The notes under the pieces were generated by a model that saw only the letters and a program-made list of their open reading frames with translations, was not told the DNA's origin and ran no database searches. A stretch of 64,000 nucleotides of DNA from Streptomyces gobiensis (GTDB lineage: Bacteria; Actinomycetota; Actinomycetes; Streptomycetales; Streptomycetaceae), in contig NZ_CP086120.1 of NCBI RefSeq assembly GCF_021216675.1, positions 4,834,501-4,898,500 of the forward strand. Reading direction: 5' to 3'. This document shows positions 35,622 to 44,429 of the stretch, piece after piece (positions within the stretch are counted from its first letter, which is position 1; the number at the start of each line of letters is the position of its first letter). The position numbers were made by a program, and so were the translations under genes.

Positions 35622-36111
35622 GCGGTACCAGTCCATCGCGTACGTCGAGCACGGTCATCCCCAGGGCGCGCGCCGCCACCTCATCGGCGTCCTCCACCGC
35701 CAGACAGCGGATCCGGGTCTCACCGAGCCGTGACGCCTGACGGTCGGTGGTAGCGGGCTTGACCGTGGTGAGCCCTTGCCGACGAGTTCATCCCGCAGCC
35801 AGCGCCTTCGCCTTCGAGGAACTGCGGGAATTACTGCTGACCCCCAGGGGGACCTGCCGCGCCATCGATGCCTACCCCGCCGACACGGGCACGGTGTCCC
35901 ACTCCGATAACCGCCTTCATCGCCAACCCAGGACCCCTCATCTCCCACAAGGACGTGTCTCGATGGGGCGAGCACGCGGCGGCGCTTTCTCCGTACGCAC
36001 TTTCGTGGGAGGCCACTTCTCTTTGGAGGCTCCGCTACGGCACCGAGCGGCTACGGGGAAGCGCGGGGTTCAGCTGGTTGAGAGCGTGGTCGTCTGGCGC
36101 CCGCTGTGAGC
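35622..36111. other. 490-base stretch without a supported gene
   Basis: On the minus strand just left of 35770 an open stretch ends ALGMTVLDVRDGLVPPNG at 35619-35621 but has no start codon and a stop upstream. On the plus strand a segment at about 35905-36105 (FIANPGPLISHKDVSRWGEH) reads like coding sequence but has no start or ribosome site and no family was recognised. Both may be gene fragments. Confidence 0.45.
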
Positions 36112-36867
36112 CTACGCCGCGAAGGCGGCGAACTCGCGGGAGCGGGCCTCGTCGTAGCGGTGCAGCAGCAGCCGGGCCAGCTCGGGGGCGTCGCCCAGGA
36201 CCGGGGCGAGGAGGTCGGCGCCCGACTCCCGGGCGTCGGCGGCGATACGGTCCGGGAGGAAGCCCGGGGCGATGACGTAGGGGGCGACGGCCACCCGGTG
36301 GATGCCGTCCGCGCGCAGGGCGCGGACGGCATCCACCGTGCGGGGCAGGGATGCGGAGGCGAACGCAGGCCGCACGGCGCACCAACCAGTGGTACGCCGC
36401 CACTCCCGCGCGATTTCAGCGATCACTGCGATCGCCTCCGGGTCTGAGGAGCCCGCCGAGGCCAGCACGACCCCGGTGGAGGGGATGTCGCCGGTGCGGA
36501 GACCGGCTTCGGACAGGCGTCGGGTCAGGGCAGCGGTCAGCAAACCGTGCGGGCCCAGTACGTCGGCCTGGGTGATGCGGAGGTGGGGGAGGCGGGCGGC
36601 TGTCTCATGCAGTACCGATGGGATGTCGGACTTGGCGTGGAAGGCCCGGGTGAGGAGAAGGGGGAGGGCCACTACGTCGCGGATGCCGTCGGCGTGCAGG
36701 CGGGACAGGACCTGGGGGACGGATGGCGCGTTGAAGTCCAGGTAGCCCACCTCGACCCGCAGCCCCGGCCGCAGCGCACGGAGCCGCGCGCACAGCGCGG
36801 TCACCGTGGCCGCGTGGCGGGGATCGCGGCTGCCGTGGGCGACGAGGAGGAGGGTGGGGGCGCGCAT
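36112..36867 (-). CDS. Sirohydrochlorin chelatase (CbiX family)
   Basis: A 251-residue protein with two CbiX-like halves. It opens TLLLVAHGSRDPRHAATVTA with the metal-binding His in VAHGSRDP, continues VALPLLLTRAFHAKSDIP with the second His, and the second half repeats the pattern (VVLASAGSSDPEAI; VAVAPYVIAPGFLPDRI). These enzymes insert Fe2+ (or Co2+) into sirohydrochlorin. As it is the last gene of the sulfur operon, Fe2+ insertion to make sirohaem for the sulfite reductase is the natural reading. It follows the permease gene by 15 bases. Confidence 0.88.
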   Translation of the reverse strand: MRAPTLLLVAHGSRDPRHAATVTALCARLRALRPGLRVEVGYLDFNAPSVPQVLSRLHADGIRDVVALPLLLTRAFHAKSDIPSVLHETAARLPHLRITQADVLGPHGLLTAALTRRLSEAGLRTGDIPSTGVVLASAGSSDPEAIAVIAEIAREWRRTTGWCAVRPAFASASLPRTVDAVRALRADGIHRVAVAPYVIAPGFLPDRIAADARESGADLLAPVLGDAPELARLLLHRYDEARSREFAAFAA

Positions 36868-36882
36868 GGTGGCGGATTCCGT

Positions 36883-37764
36883 TCAGGTGCCTGCGCCGGT
36901 GAGGCCGCGGCTGTGCAGGACGCGGCGCTCCAGCGGGGTGAACAGGGCGGATTCGACGAGGACGCCGACCGCGAGGATGAGGGCGACGGCGGCGAGTACC
37001 TGGCTCATGGACTGGGCGGCGTTGCCCTCGGCGAGCATCCGGCCGATGCCGGGCAGGGGAGTGGCGGTGATCAGCTCGGCGGTCATCAGGGCACGCCAGC
37101 CAAAGGTCCAGCCCTGGCGGAGGGCGGAGATGAGGCTGGGCAGGGCCGCGGGGAGCAGGACATGCAGGGCGCCGCGTGAGCCGGTGGCGCCCATGGAGTG
37201 GCCCGCGCGCAGCAGGAGGGGCGGGACCTGGTCGATTCCGGCGGCCACACCTACCGCGATGGAAGGGACGGCGCCGAGGAGGACGACGGCGTAGACCGCT
37301 CCCTCGGAGGGGCCGAGGGCGATGATGGCGATGGGGACGAGCGCGGCGGCGGGCAGCGACTGGATGGACGAGAGGATCGGGCCGAAGAGGGTGCGCAGCG
37401 CGCTGAGCCGGGTGAGCAGTACGCCCAGGGGGATGCCGATGGCGGCCGAGGCGCCGAAGCCGATGAGGCAGCGCAGAATGCTGTGTCCGAGGGCAGGCAG
37501 CAGAGTGCCGTCGGAGGAGGCGGCGGCCAGTTCGGCCCCCACCGCGGCGGGGGCGGGGAGCGTGCCGGACCACTGGAGGGTGTGGGCGAGCTGCCACAGG
37601 GCGAGCACCACGGCGATGGCGAGCAGCGGTGGGGCGGCCTTGGCGAGCATCCGCCGCCCGGCGTCCTTGGCGGGGGCCTGGGTCTCCAGCGCGTCGAGGC
37701 CGGAGGCCATCTCCTGTGAGTCGTCCGCCGCCTGTGGGGTGTCCTTGGCGTCAGTGGCGGGCAT
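36883..37764 (-). CDS. ssuC: ABC transporter permease (SsuC/TauC-like)
   Basis: A 293-residue membrane protein. ATG 37764 lies inside the end of the ATPase gene (14-base overlap), so the two are coupled. Membrane segments begin at about residue 42 (PPLLAIAVVLALWQLA), and the cytoplasmic coupling loop reads GATGSRGALHVLLPAALPSL. It resembles permeases for sulfonates, taurine or nitrate; the sulfur context favours sulfonates or sulfate esters. No substrate-binding protein is encoded beside it. Confidence 0.82.
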   Translation of the reverse strand: MPATDAKDTPQAADDSQEMASGLDALETQAPAKDAGRRMLAKAAPPLLAIAVVLALWQLAHTLQWSGTLPAPAAVGAELAAASSDGTLLPALGHSILRCLIGFGASAAIGIPLGVLLTRLSALRTLFGPILSSIQSLPAAALVPIAIIALGPSEGAVYAVVLLGAVPSIAVGVAAGIDQVPPLLLRAGHSMGATGSRGALHVLLPAALPSLISALRQGWTFGWRALMTAELITATPLPGIGRMLAEGNAAQSMSQVLAAVALILAVGVLVESALFTPLERRVLHSRGLTGAGT

Positions 37765-38566
37765 GTCGGACGATCTCCTCGTGCAGATGGCCGGTGATCT
37801 CCCGGGCGAGGGTGGTGACCGCGGTGTCCTCGATCCGGCGCGGGTAGGGGATGTCCACGTCCCACTCGTGGGCGATCCGGCCGGGGCGGGAGGAGAGCAG
37901 CACCACTCGCTGGCCGAGGCGGACGGCCTCACGGACGTTGTGGGTGACGAACAGAACGGTCAGGCCGCGCTCCCGCCAGACCCGGGTGAGCTCGTCGTGC
38001 AGCAGGTCACGGGTGATGGCGTCCAGCGCGGCGAACGGCTCGTCCATCAGCAGGACCTCGCTGCCCTGGGCCAGCGAACGGGCCAGGGCGACGCGCTGCC
38101 GCATACCGCCGGAGAGCTGGTGCACCCGCTTGCCGTAGGCGTCCGGCAGCCGCACCAGATGCAGCAGCTCTTCGGCCTCTGCGCGCCGCTGGGCCTTGGG
38201 CACTCCGGCGAGCTTGAGGGCCAGCTCGACATTGCGGCCCGCGCTCAGCCACGGGAACAGCGCATGGTCCTGGAACATCAGCGCCGGGCGGCCGAAGGGC
38301 ACCCGGGCGGTGCCCGAGGTGGGCTGGTCAAGACCGGCGACCAGGTTGAGCAGGGTGGACTTGCCGCAGCCGGAGGCCCCGAGCAGGCACACGAACTCCC
38401 CGGGCGCGGCGTCCAGCTGGATGTCGTCCAGGACGAGCTGCTGGGCGCCGGGGCGGCCGAACACCTTGGAGACATGGTCGAGCTGCACCGCGTAGGGGCG
38501 CTCATTGGTCTCGGTGGCGGCGGCAGCGGAGGTTGCCGGGGCGGGGGTGGCGAGTTCAGTGGGCAC
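37751..38566 (-). CDS. ssuB: ABC transporter ATP-binding protein (SsuB-like)
   Basis: A 271-residue ATPase starting at GTG. Walker A is LLGASGCGKSTLLNL, the Q-loop MFQDHALFPWLSA, the signature HQLSGGMRQRVALARSLA, Walker B VLLMDEPFAALDA and the switch His lies in LFVTHNVREA. Sequence and size match the nitrate/sulfonate/taurine importer group. It pairs with the overlapping permease. It is separated from cysN by 202 bases that hold no recognisable gene. Confidence 0.88.
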   Translation of the reverse strand: MPTELATPAPATSAAAATETNERPYAVQLDHVSKVFGRPGAQQLVLDDIQLDAAPGEFVCLLGASGCGKSTLLNLVAGLDQPTSGTARVPFGRPALMFQDHALFPWLSAGRNVELALKLAGVPKAQRRAEAEELLHLVRLPDAYGKRVHQLSGGMRQRVALARSLAQGSEVLLMDEPFAALDAITRDLLHDELTRVWRERGLTVLFVTHNVREAVRLGQRVVLLSSRPGRIAHEWDVDIPYPRRIEDTAVTTLAREITGHLHEEIVRHARH

Positions 38567-38768
38567 GGAGGCTGTCCTCTCGTCTTCGCCACCCTGGCCG
38601 GGCGGCTATGGCAGGTGAGATCGGACGTGCGGTCGGGCGTACGGGGCGGGGTCGGAGGCGGGCATCAGTGGCGGCATCGCGCCACTCCGCCCTGGCCGCT
38701 GCCGAGGGCCCCGCTTCCGATGCGGCCACCGGTCTGGTCGAAGGTGGAGAACACTTCGGTCGCCATGG
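38567..38768 (-). other. Gap between cysN and the ABC ATPase; no binding-protein gene
   Basis: In related Streptomyces sulfur clusters a substrate-binding lipoprotein gene is expected near here. No lipobox or periplasmic-binding fold is visible in these 202 bases; only short frames beginning MATEVFSTFDQTGG and MPPLMPASDP occur. Confidence 0.5.
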
Positions 38769-40112
38769 TCAGAAGTCCCAGCCGTCATCGTCCGGGGTGG
38801 ACTTCGGGGCGTCCTCGGCCGTTTCGGCGAAGGCGTCTCCGGCCATACCGGCCGTGAGGGTGGTGCCGTCGGCGGGGTCGATGAGGAGGAACGATCCGGT
38901 GCGGCGGGAGTCGGCGTAGGCGTCGACCGGCAGCGGCTCGGCGGTACGGATCACGACCCGGCCGATGTCATTGGCCGCCAGCTCACCGGGGGCCGGGTGC
39001 TGGGAGAGGTCGTCCAGGGTCAGCCGGGAGGGGATGTCCTTGACGATCGCCTTCACCGTGCGGGTGGTGTGCTTGAGCAGCACCCGCTCGCCGACCTTCA
39101 GCGGCCGGTCGTGCAGATGGCAGACCGTGGCGGTGAGGTCCTGGCTGCAGGTCACCGTGGCGTCGGTGGGGGCGATCAGGTCACCCCGGGAGATGTCCAG
39201 GTCGTCCGCGAGCCGCACGGTGACGGACTGGGGCGCCCAGGCCACGTCCACGGACTGGCCGAGTGCGTCGATGGCCTCGATGGTGCTCGTACGGCCCGAG
39301 GGCAGCACGGTGACCGGGTCGCCCACGCGCAGGATGCCGGAGGCGATCTGGCCCGCGTAGCCACGGTAGTCGGGGTGCTCGGCCGTCTGCGGACGGATCA
39401 CGTACTGGACCGGGAAGCGGGCCACGTCCTCGGCCGGGTCATGGGTGACCGGGACGGTCTCCAGGTGCTCCAGGACGGTGGGGCCGCCGTACCAGTCCAT
39501 GGTGGCCGAGGGGGTCACGACGTTGTCGCCCGCGAGTGCGGAGATCGGGATCGTGGTGATCTCCGGGACGCCGAGGGAGGCGGCGTAGCCGGTGAACTCC
39601 TCGGCGATGGCCGCGAAGACGGGCTCGGCGTAGTCGACCAGGTCCATCTTGTTGACGGCCAGGACGACGTGCGGGACGCGCAGCAGGGCGGCCACGGCGG
39701 CATGGCGGCGGGTCTGCTCCACCACACCGTTGCGGGCGTCGACCAGCACGACGGCCAGCTCGGCGGTGGAGGCGCCGGTGACCATGTTGCGGGTGTACTG
39801 CACATGCCCGGGAGTGTCGGCCAGGATGAACCGCCGCTTGGGCGTGGCGAAGTAGCGGTAGGCGACATCGATGGTGATGCCCTGCTCCCGCTCCGCCCGC
39901 AGCCCGTCGGTCAGCAGCGCCAGGTCCGGGGCCTCCTGGCCCCGGCTGCGGGAGGCGTGCTCGACCGCCTCCAGCTGGTCGGCCAGCACCGACTTGGAGT
40001 CATGCAGCAGCCGCCCCACCAGCGTGGACTTGCCGTCGTCGACGGATCCCGCGGTCGCGAAGCGCAGCAGGGAGGTGGCCGAGGCCTCGATCAGATCGGT
40101 GGTGGTGCTCAT
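38769..40112 (-). CDS. cysN: Sulfate adenylyltransferase subunit 1 (GTPase)
   Basis: A 447-residue EF-Tu-like GTPase that drives sulfate activation by CysD. G1 is GSVDDGKSTLVGRL, G2/G3 ITIDVAYRYF and DTPGHVQYTRNM, G4 AVNKMDLV and G5 IPISALAGDN. Two beta-barrel domains follow, as in CysN. There is no fused APS kinase domain; a separate cysC is present upstream. Its ATG overlaps the cysD stop (ATGA). Confidence 0.95.
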   Translation of the reverse strand: MSTTTDLIEASATSLLRFATAGSVDDGKSTLVGRLLHDSKSVLADQLEAVEHASRSRGQEAPDLALLTDGLRAEREQGITIDVAYRYFATPKRRFILADTPGHVQYTRNMVTGASTAELAVVLVDARNGVVEQTRRHAAVAALLRVPHVVLAVNKMDLVDYAEPVFAAIAEEFTGYAASLGVPEITTIPISALAGDNVVTPSATMDWYGGPTVLEHLETVPVTHDPAEDVARFPVQYVIRPQTAEHPDYRGYAGQIASGILRVGDPVTVLPSGRTSTIEAIDALGQSVDVAWAPQSVTVRLADDLDISRGDLIAPTDATVTCSQDLTATVCHLHDRPLKVGERVLLKHTTRTVKAIVKDIPSRLTLDDLSQHPAPGELAANDIGRVVIRTAEPLPVDAYADSRRTGSFLLIDPADGTTLTAGMAGDAFAETAEDAPKSTPDDDGWDF

Positions 40113-41023
40113 CAGAAGTACCCCTCGCGCTTACGGTCTTCCATCGCGGCCTCGGAGAGCTTGTCGTCGGCCCGGGTCGCGCCGCGCTCGGTGAGCCGGG
40201 AAGCGGCGATCTCGGCGATGACCTTCTCAATGGTGTCGGCGTCGGAATCCACGGCGCCGGTGCAGGACATATCGCCGACCGTGCGGTAGCGCACCAGGCG
40301 GGTCTCCACGGTCTCGCCGTCCTTGGGGCCGCCCCACTCGCCCGGCGCCAGCCACATGCCGCTGCGGGCGAAGACCTCGCGCTCATGGGCGTAGTAGATC
40401 TCCGGGAGCTCGATCTTCTCCCGGGCGATGTACTGCCACACATCCAGCTCGGTCCAGTTGGACAGCGGGAAGACCCGCACATGCTCGCCGGGGGAGTGGC
40501 GGCCGTTGTAGAGCTGCCACAGCTCCGGCCGCTGACGGCGCGGGTCCCAGACACCGAACTCATCACGCAGGGAGAAGACCCGCTCCTTCGCGCGGGCCTT
40601 CTCCTCGTCCCGGCGGCCGCCGCCGAAGACCGCGTCAAAACGGTTCTTGTCGATGGCGTCCAGCAGCGGCACCGTCTGCAGCGGATTGCGGGTGCCGTCC
40701 GGGCGCTCGCGCAGCTGGCCGCTGTCGATGAACTCCTGCACCGACGCCACATGCAGCCGAAGGCCGTGCTCGGCGACCGTGCGGTCCCGGTAGTCGATGA
40801 CCTCCGGGAAGTTGTGCCCGGTGTCCACATGCAGCAGAGCGAACGGCACCGGCGCCGGGGCGAACGCCTTCAGCGCCAGATGCAGCATGACGATGGAGTC
40901 CTTGCCGCCCGAGAAGAGAATGACGGGACGCTCGAACTCGCCCGCCACCTCACGGAAGATATGCACCGCCTCGGACTCCAGCGCGTCCAGGTGCGTCAGC
41001 GCGTAGGGATTGTCCTCCGTCAC
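40112..41023 (-). CDS. cysD: Sulfate adenylyltransferase subunit 2
   Basis: A 303-residue enzyme that makes APS from ATP and sulfate together with CysN. The PP-loop reads VILFSGGKDSIVMLHL; further family blocks are LLHVDTGHNFPEVIDYRD, DAVFGGGRRDEEKARAKERV and FPLSNWTELDVWQYIAREKI. The start is GTG, overlapping the cysC stop by four bases (GTGA). Length is normal for CysD. Confidence 0.95.
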   Translation of the reverse strand: MTEDNPYALTHLDALESEAVHIFREVAGEFERPVILFSGGKDSIVMLHLALKAFAPAPVPFALLHVDTGHNFPEVIDYRDRTVAEHGLRLHVASVQEFIDSGQLRERPDGTRNPLQTVPLLDAIDKNRFDAVFGGGRRDEEKARAKERVFSLRDEFGVWDPRRQRPELWQLYNGRHSPGEHVRVFPLSNWTELDVWQYIAREKIELPEIYYAHEREVFARSGMWLAPGEWGGPKDGETVETRLVRYRTVGDMSCTGAVDSDADTIEKVIAEIAASRLTERGATRADDKLSEAAMEDRKREGYF

Positions 41024-41598
41024 GCCAGTCCCCTCTCGATCAGCAGCGTGTGCAGCGCCGTCGCGGATTCCTCGACGGTCTGCACATGGGCGTGGATCCG
41101 CAGATCCGGGTCTTCCGGAGCCTCATACGGGTCGTCCACACCGGTCAGCCCGGCGATCTCCCCGGCCGCCTGCTTGGCGTAGAGCCCCTTCACATCGCGT
41201 ACGGAGCACACCTCCACCGGAGTGGCGATATGCACCTCAAGGAAGCCGGTGCCCTCCACCTGATGGCGCTTACGGACCGCCTCCCGGCTGTCCGCGTAGG
41301 GCGCGATCACCGGCACGAGCACCTTCACCCCGTGGGAGGCGAGCAGTTCGGCCACGAAGCCGATCCGCTGGACGTTCGTATGCCGGTCCTCGCGGGAAAA
41401 TCCGAGCCCGGCCGAGAGGAACTCGCGGATCTCATCACCGTCCAGCACCTCCACCCGGTGCCCCTCGCCGCGCAGCCGGTCCGCCAGCGCGGTGGCGATG
41501 GTCGTCTTGCCCGCGCTCGGCAGACCGGTGAGCCACACCGTGGCACCCGTCTGAGCCACGCTCATCTCCCGCTCCCTACGTATCTCTTCGCCGCTCAT
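41020..41598 (-). CDS. cysC: Adenylylsulfate kinase
   Basis: A 192-residue kinase that phosphorylates APS at the 3' hydroxyl. The P-loop is TGLPSAGKTTIATALA; EVLDGDEIREFLSAGLGFSR and the RHTNVQRIGFVAELLASHG block follow, then GLYAKQAAGEIAGLTGVDDP. ATG 41598 overlaps the cysH stop (ATGA); ATG 41565 is a weaker alternative. The presence of both an APS kinase and an Fe-S-type reductase raises the question of whether PAPS serves reduction or sulfation. Confidence 0.93.
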   Translation of the reverse strand: MSGEEIRREREMSVAQTGATVWLTGLPSAGKTTIATALADRLRGEGHRVEVLDGDEIREFLSAGLGFSREDRHTNVQRIGFVAELLASHGVKVLVPVIAPYADSREAVRKRHQVEGTGFLEVHIATPVEVCSVRDVKGLYAKQAAGEIAGLTGVDDPYEAPEDPDLRIHAHVQTVEESATALHTLLIERGLA

Positions 41599-42308
41599 CA
41601 GCCGTGCAGCCCGCACTCGGTCTTGTTCTGTCCGGCCCAGCGCCCGGCCCGTGCGTCCTCGCCGTCCTGTACGCGCCGGGTGCAGGGGGCGCAGCCCACG
41701 GAGGCGTAGCCGTCCATCAGCAGCGGGTTGGTGAGCACACCGTGCTCGGTCACATAGGCGTCCACATCGTCCTGCGTCCAGCGGGCGATGGGGGAGATCT
41801 TGACCTTCTGCCGCTTCTCGTCCCAGCCGACGACCGGGGTGTTCGCCCGGGTCGGTGACTCATCGCGGCGCAGCCCGGTCGCCCAGGCGTCATAGCCGGT
41901 CAGGCCCTCTTCGAGGGGCTTGACCTTGCGTAGCGCGCAGCACAGGTCCGGGTCACGGTCATGCAGCTTCGGCCCGTACTGGGCGTCCTGCTCGGCGACC
42001 GTCTGGCGTGGGGTGAGCGTGATGAGGTTGACGTCCATCACGGCCGCCACCGCGTCCCGGGTGCCGATGGTCTCCGGGAAGTGGTAGCCGGTGTCCAGGA
42101 ACACCACATCCACGCCCGGGAACGCCTGGGACGCCAGATGCGCCACGACCGCGTCCTCCATGGAGGAGGTGACGCAGAAACGCTCGCCGAACGTTTCTGC
42201 GGCCCAGCGCAGGATCTCCAGCGCGGGTGCCTCCTCCAGCTCCCGTCCGGCCCGCTCGGCGAGCTCTCGCAGCCCGACCGCGGTGCTGCTGGTACTGGTG
42301 CTGGTCAT
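41598..42308 (-). CDS. cysH: Phosphoadenylyl/adenylyl-sulfate reductase
   Basis: A 236-residue thioredoxin-dependent reductase that forms sulfite. ATG 42308 has AAGGGGGC upstream and overlaps the zinc-ribbon stop. Motifs: FCVTSSMEDAVVAHLA, VVFLDTGYHFPET, then DLCCALRKVKPL and GCAPCTRR, giving the CC...CxxC pairs that bind a [4Fe-4S] cluster in APS-type reductases. The redox-active Cys is in the C-terminal ECGLHG. The paired cysteines point to APS reduction, in contrast to cluster-free PAPS enzymes; substrate preference is inference. Confidence 0.93.
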   Translation of the reverse strand: MTSTSTSSTAVGLRELAERAGRELEEAPALEILRWAAETFGERFCVTSSMEDAVVAHLASQAFPGVDVVFLDTGYHFPETIGTRDAVAAVMDVNLITLTPRQTVAEQDAQYGPKLHDRDPDLCCALRKVKPLEEGLTGYDAWATGLRRDESPTRANTPVVGWDEKRQKVKISPIARWTQDDVDAYVTEHGVLTNPLLMDGYASVGCAPCTRRVQDGEDARAGRWAGQNKTECGLHG

Positions 42309-42487
42309 GCCGTGCCCCCTTCGCTGTTGTCGGCGCGCTGGAATCCACTGGCCAGCAGGCCGAGGAACTTCAGCCGGAAGGCGCGGTTGCAGGCCGCGCA
42401 CTCCCAAGAGCCATGCCCTTCCTCGGACGGGCGCAGATCCTCGTCACCGCAGTACGGGCAGTAGAACGGCGCGGCTCGCTCGCTCAC
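42305..42487 (-). CDS. Small zinc-ribbon protein of the sulfur operon
   Basis: A 60-residue protein with two CxxC pairs (YCPYCGD and WECAACNR), enough for a single Zn2+-binding ribbon. GTG 42487 overlaps the sulfite reductase stop (GTGA), and its own TGA overlaps the cysH start. It is embedded in an otherwise enzymatic operon, so a role in sulfite reduction or electron transfer is likely but not shown. Small ORFs at this position are, as far as I recall, common in Streptomyces. Confidence 0.85.
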   Translation of the reverse strand: MSERAAPFYCPYCGDEDLRPSEEGHGSWECAACNRAFRLKFLGLLASGFQRADNSEGGTA

Positions 42488-44181
42488 TTGAGGGCCCCCT
42501 CATCGGCCCGGGCCGCCCACTGGGCGAACCGCTCGCCGTCCGCGCGCTGCTCCTGGAAGTTCCGCAGGACGCGCTCGATGTAGTCGGGCAGCTCGGCCGA
42601 GGTGACCTTGAGGCCGCGGACCTTACGGCCGAAGCCGGGCTCCAGGCCGAGCGAGCCGCCCAGGTGCACCTGGAAGCCCTCGACCTGGTTGCCGTCCTTG
42701 TCGACGACCAGCTGTCCCTTGAGACCGATGTCCGCGATCTGGATACGCGCGCAGGAGTTCGGGCAGCCGTTGACATTGATGGTGATGGGCTCATGGAAGT
42801 CCGGGAGACGGCGCTCCAGCTCATCGATGAGTGACTGGCCACGGCCCTTGGTTTCCACGATGGCCAGCTTGCAGAACTCGATGCCGGTGCAGGCCATCGT
42901 GCCGCGCCTGAACGGCGATGGCTTGGTGGTCAGATCCAGCGACTCCAGGCCCTCGGTGAGCGAGGCGACCTGCTCCTCGGTGACATCGAGGATGAGCATC
43001 TTCTGCTCAACGGTCGTACGGACCCGGCCGGAACCATGTGCCTCGGCCAGCTCGGCGATCTTGGTCAGGGTGGCGCCGTCGACCCGGCCGACGCGCGGTG
43101 CGAAGCCGACGTAGTAGCGGCCGTCCTTCTGCTGGTGGACACCGACGTGGTCACGCCACTCCTGGACGGGCTTGTCGGGCGCGGGGCCGTCGATCAGCTT
43201 GCGTCCCAGGTACTCGTCCTCCAGCACCTGGCGGAACTTCTCCGCGCCCCAGTCGGCGACCAGGAACTTGATCCGGGCACGGGTACGCAGCCGGCGGTAG
43301 CCGTAGTCGCGGAAGATCGAGACAACGCCTTCGTACGCGTCGGCGACCTCCTCCAGCGGCACCCAGGCGCCCAGCCGGACACCGATCTTGGGGTTGGTGG
43401 AGAGCCCGCCGCCGACCCAGAGGTCGAAGCCGGGGCCATGCTCGGGGTGGTTGACGCCGACGAAGGCGATGTCGTTGATCTCGTGCGCGACATCGAGCAG
43501 CGGGGAGCCGGAGACGGCCGACTTGAACTTCCGGGGCAGGTTGGAGAAGTCCTTGTTGCCGACGATCCGGCGGTGGATCTCCTCGATCGCCGGGGTGCCG
43601 TCGATGATCTCGTCGGCGGCGATACCGGCGACCGGCGAGCCGAGGATGACGCGCGGGGTGTCACCGCAGGCCTCGGTCGTCGACAGACCGACGCCCTCCA
43701 GACGGCGCCAGATCTCCGGCATGTCCTCGATCCGGATCCAGTGGTACTGGACGTTCTGCCGGTCGGTGATGTCGGCGGTGCCGCGCGCGAACTCCTGGGA
43801 GATCTCACCGATCACCCGGAGCTGTTCGGTGGTCAGCCGCCCGCCGTCGATCCGGACGCGCAGCATGAAGTACTCATCGTCCAGCTCTTCCGGCTCCAGA
43901 ATCGCTGTCTTGCCGCCGTCGATCCCGGGCTTGCGCTGGGTGTACAGACCCCACCAGCGCATCCGTCCGCGCAGATCGGCGCCATCGATGGAGTCGAAGC
44001 CACGGTGTGCGTAGATCGTCTCAATGCGTGTCCGCACATTGAGACCGTCGTCGTCCTTCTTGGTCTGCTCATTGGGGTTGAGCGGAGTGAAGTGGCCCTT
44101 GGCCCACTGGCCTTCGCCGCGGTGGCGGCCGGCCTTGCGACGGGTCGGGGCGGCAGCGGCTGGCTTGGGGGTGTCGGCCAT
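42484..44181 (-). CDS. Ferredoxin-type sulfite (nitrite) reductase
   Basis: A 565-residue sirohaem/[4Fe-4S] enzyme that reduces sulfite to sulfide. Repeated ferrodoxin-sulfite reductase halves are visible: DITDRQNVQYHWIRIEDMPE and ACGDTPR in the first, and the cluster motifs GTMACTGIEFCKLAI and NVNGCPNSCARIQIADIG in the second (C-x5-C and C-x3-C). It resembles mycobacterial SirA/NirA, which have a Tyr-Cys cross-link beside sirohaem. The sulfur-operon context favours sulfite over nitrite. It is the first enzyme of the operon and follows the leader peptide by 144 bases. Confidence 0.93.
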   Translation of the reverse strand: MADTPKPAAAAPTRRKAGRHRGEGQWAKGHFTPLNPNEQTKKDDDGLNVRTRIETIYAHRGFDSIDGADLRGRMRWWGLYTQRKPGIDGGKTAILEPEELDDEYFMLRVRIDGGRLTTEQLRVIGEISQEFARGTADITDRQNVQYHWIRIEDMPEIWRRLEGVGLSTTEACGDTPRVILGSPVAGIAADEIIDGTPAIEEIHRRIVGNKDFSNLPRKFKSAVSGSPLLDVAHEINDIAFVGVNHPEHGPGFDLWVGGGLSTNPKIGVRLGAWVPLEEVADAYEGVVSIFRDYGYRRLRTRARIKFLVADWGAEKFRQVLEDEYLGRKLIDGPAPDKPVQEWRDHVGVHQQKDGRYYVGFAPRVGRVDGATLTKIAELAEAHGSGRVRTTVEQKMLILDVTEEQVASLTEGLESLDLTTKPSPFRRGTMACTGIEFCKLAIVETKGRGQSLIDELERRLPDFHEPITINVNGCPNSCARIQIADIGLKGQLVVDKDGNQVEGFQVHLGGSLGLEPGFGRKVRGLKVTSAELPDYIERVLRNFQEQRADGERFAQWAARADEGALK

Positions 44182-44325
44182 GGCGGTGTGTCCTTCGGAC
44201 TGACGGTAAGCGGCTCTACCTGCGTAGTCCGGGCATAGAGCTACCGGTGGCGCAGGTGGGAAGGATGGGGTGTCTCGCTCGCCCGCAACGGTGGGGGCGG
44301 CGCGGAGTGCGGCGGTGCTGGACTG

Positions 44326-44409
44326 TCAGCGCGCCGGACACATGGCGCTGGACATGCGGCCGAGGTCGACGTGCCGCCGACTCACCAAGGCAATTCCAGC
44401 TCGAGACAT
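44326..44409 (-). CDS. Sulfur operon leader peptide (27 residues)
   Basis: A short frame starting at ATG 44409 encodes MSRAGIALV followed by SRRHVDLGRMSSAMCPAR. The RRHVDLGRMSSA core is what I recall as the hallmark of 'putative leader peptides' placed before sulfate-assimilation genes in Streptomyces. A Cys lies four residues from the end. It precedes the reductase start by 144 bases. The likely role is cysteine-dependent attenuation: slow translation at the Cys codon would alter folding of the downstream RNA. Attenuator hairpins were not worked out in detail. Confidence 0.85.
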   Translation of the reverse strand: MSRAGIALVSRRHVDLGRMSSAMCPAR

Positions 44410-44429
44410 GACGGAAGCGTGGCACGCTT

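Noticed and set aside
38997..40289. 430-codon plus-strand frame
   Set aside because: Antisense to cysN and the end of cysD; a shadow frame of a GC-rich gene.
36112..44181. Secondary-metabolite gene cluster
   Set aside because: The genes are primary sulfur assimilation and uptake; no synthase or tailoring set is present anywhere in the window.
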